Source: Candidatus Gastranaerophilales bacterium (lineage in GTDB: Bacteria; Cyanobacteriota; Vampirovibrionia; Gastranaerophilales; Gastranaerophilaceae). Taken from it: a stretch of DNA of 63,769 bases. The stretch spans positions 1-63,769 of the forward strand of contig CALVEU010000002.1 of the NCBI GenBank assembly GCA_944326635.1, in the 5' to 3' direction. Shown here in pieces: positions 59,032 to 63,769 of the stretch (positions within the stretch are counted from its first letter, which is position 1; each line of letters opens with the position of its first letter). Position numbers and translations under genes: made by a program. The notes beneath the pieces are model-generated. The model made no database searches, was not told the origin of the DNA, and saw only the letters and a program-made list of their open reading frames with translations.

Positions 59032-59376
59032 ATGCAAGATGTTATTATTATGGAATTAGAAACGAATTTATCTTTTAAAGCATCAATAGATAATCCTCCT
59101 GAAGTAAAACATAGTTTTACAACGGTATATGTTGATGAAAAACTTGTAAAAAGACCTACTGTATCCCAAGTGAATGGCTTGTTAGAAGTTAAATTGTCAA
59201 ATCCTAATAATACTATTTCCAATTTTATACAGCAATGGAATAAAAGCCGAAAAAGAATTAATTTAATGATTGAAACAGATGATCATATGTATTTGATAAA
59301 AGGGTGTTCAATAAAACGTTTTGAAACACCCAAGAAAACTTTTACTATATTTTATAATACATTTAAAGAAGCCTAA
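59032..59376 (+). CDS. Hypothetical protein, 114 aa
   Basis: This small protein of unknown family is beta-rich, with ELETNLSFKASIDNPPEV near the start (again an LSFK-type motif) and FIQQWNKSRKRINLMIETDD in the middle. GAGGA lies 10 nt before ATG 59032. The last 4 nt overlap the convergent gcvPA stop. No membrane segment or signal peptide is present. Confidence 0.5.
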   Translation: MQDVIIMELETNLSFKASIDNPPEVKHSFTTVYVDEKLVKRPTVSQVNGLLEVKLSNPNNTISNFIQQWNKSRKRINLMIETDDHMYLIKGCSIKRFETPKKTFTIFYNTFKEA

Positions 59377-60614
59377 ATATATTTGATATAATTCTCAATA
59401 TCTTCTTCTGTTATCATTTCTGTTGTAGCTACAAGAATTTTGTTGTTATCAAGTTTTAAGCCGCCGATAATATTGTGTTCTTTAAGATTTTTTAATGTTT
59501 GATTAGCGTTATCTACTTGGATTACAAACTCGTTGTAAAATTGGGAGTTAAGAGTTTTAATACCTTTATCTGCAAGTTTTTTAGATAAAAGGTGTGCATT
59601 TTTAGTTGATAAATATGATGCTTGTCTTAATCCTTTTTCACCCATTACGGTAAGATATAAAGTTGCACAAAGTCCTATTAATGCTTGATTAGAACAAATA
59701 TTACTTGTTGCTTTTTCTCTTTTTATATGTTGTTCTCTAGTTTGAATAGTCAGACAATATGCAGGGTTGCCGTCAGCATCAACAGTTCTACCTGCAAGAC
59801 GTCCTGGTATTTGGCGCATAAATTTTTCTTTACAAGCAATAAAGCCGGCGTGAGGTCCGCCAAAGCTCATAGGTATTCCAAGAGTTTGAATGTCTCCAAC
59901 TACTATATCAGCTTGTGAAGGAGGCTCTAAAATTGCTAATGAAGAAATATCTGTACAAACAATTAATAAAGTGTCATTAGTTTTTTCAATTTTTTTGATT
60001 TCTCCATAAAAATCTGGATTTTGAACTAATATACAAGCATAATCATTTGTATTTGAAGGTATTTCATCAAATAGTTCCAATTCAATTTTATTAGCCCAGC
60101 AGTAGGTTTTAACTGTATCAATGTATTCAGGATTTAAGTTTTTTGATACAAGAACTTTATCTTTTTTCGAAATTCTAACTGCCATTAATATAGCTTCAGC
60201 GCAGGCACTTGCAGCATCGTATATTGTGGCATTGGAGATATCCATTCCTGTAAGTCTGCAAATCATCGTTTGGAATTCGTACATAACTTGAAGTGTACCT
60301 TGAGAAATCTCAGGTTGATATGGAGTGTATGCAGTCAAAAATTCAAATCTGTTTGCAACTTGAGAAATGCAAGCCGGTATAAATTTATTGTAAGTTCCAG
60401 CTCCTAAAAAAGTTACAAAATCAGTATTATTTTTTTTAGCTAGAGATTTAATCTTTTTTTGTACTTCCATTTCACTTAGAGGTTTTTCAAATCCCAATTC
60501 GTCCATACGAGCTTTTTGAGGAATTTGTTTGAATAAATCCTCAACAGATTCAACATTAATGCTGTTTAGCATTTCTTTTTTTACTTCATCACTATGTACT
60601 AAAAAATTTTTCAT
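59373..60614 (-). CDS. gcvPA: Glycine dehydrogenase (decarboxylating) subunit 1
   Basis: This 413-aa protein is the P1 subunit of the two-part glycine decarboxylase, which splits glycine with PLP. Marks are FLGAGTYNKFIPACISQVAN (F.G.G.Y.H), TAYTPYQPEISQGTLQ (YTPYQ.E..QG), ASACAEAILMAVRIS and GRLAGRTVDADGNPAY. P1 lacks the PLP lysine, which sits on the P2 subunit. It follows gcvH by 3 nt. The P2 gene is not in the window and the next gene is convergent, so the operon ends here. The C-terminus is slightly short compared with the usual 440 residues. Confidence 0.93.
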   Translation of the reverse strand: MKNFLVHSDEVKKEMLNSINVESVEDLFKQIPQKARMDELGFEKPLSEMEVQKKIKSLAKKNNTDFVTFLGAGTYNKFIPACISQVANRFEFLTAYTPYQPEISQGTLQVMYEFQTMICRLTGMDISNATIYDAASACAEAILMAVRISKKDKVLVSKNLNPEYIDTVKTYCWANKIELELFDEIPSNTNDYACILVQNPDFYGEIKKIEKTNDTLLIVCTDISSLAILEPPSQADIVVGDIQTLGIPMSFGGPHAGFIACKEKFMRQIPGRLAGRTVDADGNPAYCLTIQTREQHIKREKATSNICSNQALIGLCATLYLTVMGEKGLRQASYLSTKNAHLLSKKLADKGIKTLNSQFYNEFVIQVDNANQTLKNLKEHNIIGGLKLDNNKILVATTEMITEEDIENYIKYI

Positions 60615-60617
60615 AAA

Positions 60618-61004
60618 TTATTCCAATTCTTCTTTGTAGTCTTCATATTCTAAAAGATCATTTTGTTCATTAGCAGCATCACCAGTTGCTTCAATTTTAA
60701 CAAGCCAGCCTTTTTCATAGCTGTCTTCATTTAAAATTTCTGGTGAATCAACTGCTTCTTCATTGATTTCAATAATTTTACCGCTTATTGGCATATAAAT
60801 TTCTGAAGCTGCTTTTACAGATTCAATAGTAGCAAAAGTTTCGCCTTTTTTGTATTTAGTATCAACTTCTGGTAATTCTAAAAATACGATATCTCCAAGT
60901 TGTTCTACTGCGTAATCTGTAAGTCCGATTGTAAAAGTGTTATCTCCATTATCTAATAAGAATTCGTGAGATTTAGAACATAAGATTTTTTCTGTAATAC
61001 TCAT
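60618..61004 (-). CDS. gcvH: Glycine cleavage system H protein
   Basis: H protein carries the lipoyl arm that moves the aminomethyl group between P and T. The lipoylation Lys is in TIESVKAASEI (about residue 60). Other marks are FTIGLTDYAVEQLGDIVF and the C-terminal EKGWLVKIEATG. The 128-aa length is normal. AAGGAG lies before the ATG. It sits between gcvT (20 nt upstream) and gcvPA. Confidence 0.96.
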   Translation of the reverse strand: MSITEKILCSKSHEFLLDNGDNTFTIGLTDYAVEQLGDIVFLELPEVDTKYKKGETFATIESVKAASEIYMPISGKIIEINEEAVDSPEILNEDSYEKGWLVKIEATGDAANEQNDLLEYEDYKEELE

Positions 61005-61024
61005 TAATTTCTCCTTTTTGTATA

Positions 61025-62128
61025 TTATAATTTGATTTTATTTCTTTTTTCAACAAATGGTCTTTTTACGATTTCTGCATCGTGTAATTTTTCTCTTATC
61101 ATAACCTGAACAATAGAGCCTGTGCAAATTTCTTTATCATTTTTTACATATGCTAAGGCAATATTTGCTCCTAAAATTGGAGATGGTCCACCACTTGTAA
61201 TTATTCCGATTTTTTCGCCATCTTTGTATACTTCATATTCATGTCTTGCAATTGATTTATCAAGCATTTTTAAGCCTACAAGTTTTTTTGCAGTCCCGTT
61301 TTTAATTTGATCCATTATAACTTCTTTTCCGTTATAATCTGCAACTTTATCTTTTGGAATAGACCAGCTTAGACCTGCTTCAATCGGTGTTGTATTTTCA
61401 TCTAGATCGTTACCGTATAAATGCAATGCCGCTTCTAATCTTAAAGTATCTCTAGCTCCTAATCCGATAGGTTTGATGCCGAATTCCTGCCCATCTTCAA
61501 GGATTTTGTCCCATAAATATTCTGAATGTTTGTTTTCTACAAGAATTTCATACCCGTCTTCTCCAGTATAGCCAGTGCGTGATGCAAGTACTTTAACCCC
61601 TGCAATTTTCGCAGGTTTTATAGTGAATGAATCTTGCTGTGTATTAAGTCCCATTTTTCGCATTAATTTGTCAGCAAAAGGGCCTTGTATCGCAAGTAAA
61701 GAGAATTCATGAGATCTGTTGTCTATTTTAACATCAAAGCTTTTGCTGTTTCTAACCATCCAGTTAAGGTCTTCATCTATTCTTGAAGCGTTGCAAATTA
61801 CTAAATATTCTAAAATTCCTAATTTGTATATAATTAAATCGTCAATTAAGCCACCATTTTTATTCGGTAGTTGACAATACACAGCTTTTTCATAATTAAG
61901 TTTGGAAATATCTTGGGGAACTATTTTGTTAAGAAATTCCATAGCGTCTTTTCCTGATACAAAGACTTCTCCCATATGAGAAACATCGAATAAGCCCACT
62001 TTTTCTCTTACTGTTTTGTGTTCTTCAATAATTGATGTATATTGTACAGGCATATGCCAGCCTGCAAAATCAACCATCTTTGCTCCCAAATTAACGTGTT
62101 TTTCGTGTAAAAAAGTTTCTTTAGTCAT
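61025..62128 (-). CDS. gcvT: Aminomethyltransferase, glycine cleavage T protein
   Basis: T protein transfers the one-carbon unit from the H protein to tetrahydrofolate. Marks are MVDFAGWHMPVQYTSIIEEH, GLFDVSHMGEV, LLAIQGP, SRTGYTGEDGYEI and LGARDTLRLEAALHLYGNDL. The 367-aa length is normal. GGGGGA lies before the ATG. No glycine riboswitch is recognisable in the 127-bp spacer upstream, which contains the pilin E promoter in the other direction. Confidence 0.95.
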   Translation of the reverse strand: MTKETFLHEKHVNLGAKMVDFAGWHMPVQYTSIIEEHKTVREKVGLFDVSHMGEVFVSGKDAMEFLNKIVPQDISKLNYEKAVYCQLPNKNGGLIDDLIIYKLGILEYLVICNASRIDEDLNWMVRNSKSFDVKIDNRSHEFSLLAIQGPFADKLMRKMGLNTQQDSFTIKPAKIAGVKVLASRTGYTGEDGYEILVENKHSEYLWDKILEDGQEFGIKPIGLGARDTLRLEAALHLYGNDLDENTTPIEAGLSWSIPKDKVADYNGKEVIMDQIKNGTAKKLVGLKMLDKSIARHEYEVYKDGEKIGIITSGGPSPILGANIALAYVKNDKEICTGSIVQVMIREKLHDAEIVKRPFVEKRNKIKL

Positions 62129-62219
62129 AAAAAATATCCCCCATAGATTATATTGTCTTTGTAATGAGGGATATTGTCAATAATTTATTGAGTTTATTGA
62201 AGTAAATTAGAAGGTATGC

Positions 62220-62225
62220 TATAAT
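62220..62225 (+). promoter_or_regulatory. -10 box of pilin E cassette
   Basis: TGCTATAAT lies 30 nt before the ATG. It resembles the boxes of pilins A, B and C, and the leader GAAAGGAGCATTTATG is identical to that of pilin B. Confidence 0.55.
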
Positions 62226-62255
62226 AAAAAAGGAATTAAATAGAAAGGAGCATTT

Positions 62256-63016
62256 ATGATTAAAATGTTAAGGAATGTAACTTGGGGGGGGGGCATAATT
62301 TAAGCTCCTATAAAGGTTTTACCCTTGCTGAAGTGTTGGTTACTTTAGGTATAATCGGAGTAGTGTCAGCGATGACTGTGCCGACATTAATGCAAAATCA
62401 TCAGCGAAAAACTTATTCTGTTCAAGCTCATAAATTTTATAATGAAATGCAGCAAGCTTTGACTATGTTTATGACAGATAATAATGCTGTAGGTATAAAT
62501 GAAACAAAATTAAATAATTCTGATTTTGATATATCAGTTACTCCATTTGTAAAAAATTATTTTAAAGTAGTTCAAGATTGTGGCGCTACTCCTCAACCTT
62601 GTTTCGCAGATGAATATAAATCATTATCTGGAACAACAATAGCAGGTTCAAAGGTTGGTAGAGGACAACCTATTAGATGTTTCTCAATAGCCAGTGGTGC
62701 AAGTTTTTGTATGGGACCTTTTTCTGGAAATGCAGATACCGGAGCCGGATATATTTATGTAGATACTAATGGTAGCCAAGGGCCTAATATTGGTTGCAGG
62801 GATTATTGGCGAATGTTTTACTATTCTGATGCATCTGTAGATGGCTGGCAATTAAGTCCTGGTTGTAAAAAAAATGGAGCATTGTGCCCAGATGGAGGTT
62901 CTGTTGAAGCAGAAAGAAAATATGATTGGGATGAAGGTTGCGGAAATCCAGCAGAGCCAGAGGATATTGATGGTATTGGTAGATTAATAGGCAACGGTTG
63001 GGAAATGGATTGGTAA
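62256..63016 (+). CDS. Type IV pseudopilin E, frameshifted at poly-G (OFF)
   Basis: ATG 62256 (GAAAGGAG 6 nt upstream) reads MIKMLRNVTWGGGII and then stops (TAA), because the tract at 62284-62293 has ten G. With 11 G the leader would read ten residues, GGG, HNLSSYKG and continue FTLAEVLVTLG, aligning exactly with pilin C. The body has DTNGSQGPNIGCRDYW and ends GNGWEMDW. It carries eleven Cys, more than its relatives. A TTG at 62282 could give a shorter in-frame product but has no ribosome binding site. The gene is a stand-alone unit with its own terminator. Confidence 0.82.
62284..62293 (+). repeat. Poly-G tract, 10 G, in pilin E leader
   Basis: Ten uninterrupted G lie between CTT and CAT. 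Eight or eleven would open the pilin frame. Confidence 0.9.
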
Positions 63017-63018
63017 AA

Positions 63019-63048
63019 AAAAAAGAAGGTCATTTGACCTTCTTTTTT
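63019..63048. terminator. Bidirectional terminator, pilin E and dnaJ-like gene
   Basis: GAAGGTCA and TGACCTTC form an 8-bp stem with a 2-nt loop between A and T runs. Confidence 0.85.
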
Positions 63049-63769
63049 ATAATTCTGCAATTTTTTTGTAAAGTTCTATTTGTTTGTCTGATATGTTTTT
63101 CGGAATAACAATTTTAATTTTAGCATTTAAATTGCCGTATCCTCCGCCTTTTTTAGGTAAGCCTAAATCTTTTAACCTTAGAGCTTGCCCTGATGATGTT
63201 TTTGGAGGTATTTTAATGCCGATTTTCCCATGGAGTGTTTCTATGTCTTTTTTGCATCCTAAAACTGCTTCTGGAGGTGTAATTTCTATTTCTTTCGTTA
63301 AATCTGCTCCGTTTACTTCGTAAGCTTTATCTTTGACATTTATTACAAGATACAAATCACCTTTTCTTCCGTAAGAATCAGATTTCCCTTCTCCTTTAAT
63401 CCTGATTTTTTGTCCTTCAGTAATATTTGGAGGTAATTTTACTTTTATAGATTTTGGCTCAGATTTAAAACCTGTACCGCCGCATTCGCTGCAATAACCA
63501 CCGTTACCTGAGCATTTTGTGCAACGTTCTATGTTGTTAAATTTTACATTTACCGGTTTTTGATCAAATATATCTTTTACTGTAACATTTAAGTTCATTG
63601 TCACATCAAGATTTTCAGCTTTAGGAGCTTGTTGTTGGCGTTTTCTTGAAGAAGAAGCTTGTTGTGCTCCTCCAAAATCAAATCCGCCAAAATTCATTCC
63701 CTGAGTTCTTGCACCTCCGCCCATCATATCTCCGAATAATGAGCTGAAAAAGTCAGAGAACCCTCCTAA
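63047..63769 (-). CDS. dnaJ: DnaJ-like chaperone, N-terminus outside the window
   Basis: At least 241 aa of a DnaJ family protein are visible. The Gly/Phe-rich linker (GGFSDFFSSLFGD at the window edge) is followed by the C-terminal substrate-binding domains (about 90 residues each, with LPPNITEGQKIRIKGEGK and LPKKGGGYGNLNAKI). The zinc region is reduced: CTKCSGNGGYCSECGGTG holds only two CxxC, where full DnaJ has four CxxCxGxG. The J domain with HPD lies beyond the edge and cannot be checked. With the J domain it would stimulate DnaK. It may be one of several DnaJ paralogues. Confidence 0.82.
   Translation of the reverse strand, partial: LGGFSDFFSSLFGDMMGGGARTQGMNFGGFDFGGAQQASSSRKRQQQAPKAENLDVTMNLNVTVKDIFDQKPVNVKFNNIERCTKCSGNGGYCSECGGTGFKSEPKSIKVKLPPNITEGQKIRIKGEGKSDSYGRKGDLYLVINVKDKAYEVNGADLTKEIEITPPEAVLGCKKDIETLHGKIGIKIPPKTSSGQALRLKDLGLPKKGGGYGNLNAKIKIVIPKNISDKQIELYKKIAEL

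Noticed and set aside
1-63769. CRISPR arrays, insertion sequences, prophage
   Set aside because: No regularly spaced direct repeats, transposase-like proteins or phage gene clusters were seen in the window.

Overview
This window most likely comes from a gut, fermentative, non-photosynthetic relative of cyanobacteria (Vampirovibrionia/Melainabacteria, order Gastranaerophilales). That placement is inference. It rests on the very AT-rich sequence with TGA used as stop, the cyanobacteria-like YggS-SepF pair close to NadK and FtsZ, a cyanobacterial-size S1 protein beside IspH, an AdhE fermentation enzyme with a Rex-like operator, no photosynthesis genes, and many scattered proteins with a type IV prepilin leader. 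No insertion sequence, prophage or CRISPR array was seen.

Layout. Positions 1-5.3 kb hold a compact leftward operon of envelope proteins: a secreted protein, a VWA protein, an FHA-like polytopic protein, TonB-like proteins and two tiny membrane proteins. It faces the 3' end of another TonB-like gene. 5.3-15.7 kb holds plsY, a lineage-specific 835-aa protein, purine nucleoside phosphorylase, an omega-like RNA polymerase subunit, an MCE lipid-transport protein, upp and two LysM peptidoglycan hydrolases. 15.8-26.5 kb holds a VKOR-DsbA fusion, queH, TPR proteins, DAHP synthase, mutL, a PiT-like transporter, an orphan DNA methyltransferase and a TPR-glycosyltransferase. 26.8-32.2 kb is the division and central metabolism block (yggS, sepF, nadK, ftsZ, fba). 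32.5-42 kb holds two large unknown proteins, ispH, rpsA, the sigma-70 factor, rlmB and nadA. 42.1-44.6 kb encodes a PilM/PilN-like fusion and a PilO-like protein. 44.6-53.1 kb holds a radical SAM protein, comF, a sensor kinase, a KdsC-like phosphatase, lysC, a small ISFG-motif protein and a rhodanese. 53.2-63.8 kb holds adhE, tRNA-Cys, a TPM protein, tRNA-Val, the glycine cleavage genes T-H-P1 and the end of a dnaJ-like gene.

The most interesting system is a family of five stand-alone pseudopilin genes dispersed between housekeeping genes (20508, 28180, 38598, 56818 on the minus strand, and 62256). Four carry an uninterrupted run of 10-11 guanines between the start codon and the prepilin cleavage site. 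The run lies in the part of the leader that prepilin peptidase removes, so length changes would switch the gene on or off without altering the mature pilin. In this assembly one gene is in frame (11 G), three are out of frame by one base (10 G each), and one has an interrupted tract and is locked in frame. This looks like a multi-locus phase-variable pilin repertoire. Transcriptional slippage or an assembly artefact remain alternatives.

Other notable signals are: apparent leaderless transcription with exactly 6 nt between the -10 box and the ATG at three genes; a Rex-like operator at the adhE start site; a recurrent 12-bp operator-like motif; a 13-bp hairpin covering the ribosome binding site of the rhodanese gene; an internal duplication in the 835-aa protein; and a short [I/L]xFxG motif recurring near the ends of otherwise unrelated unknown proteins.
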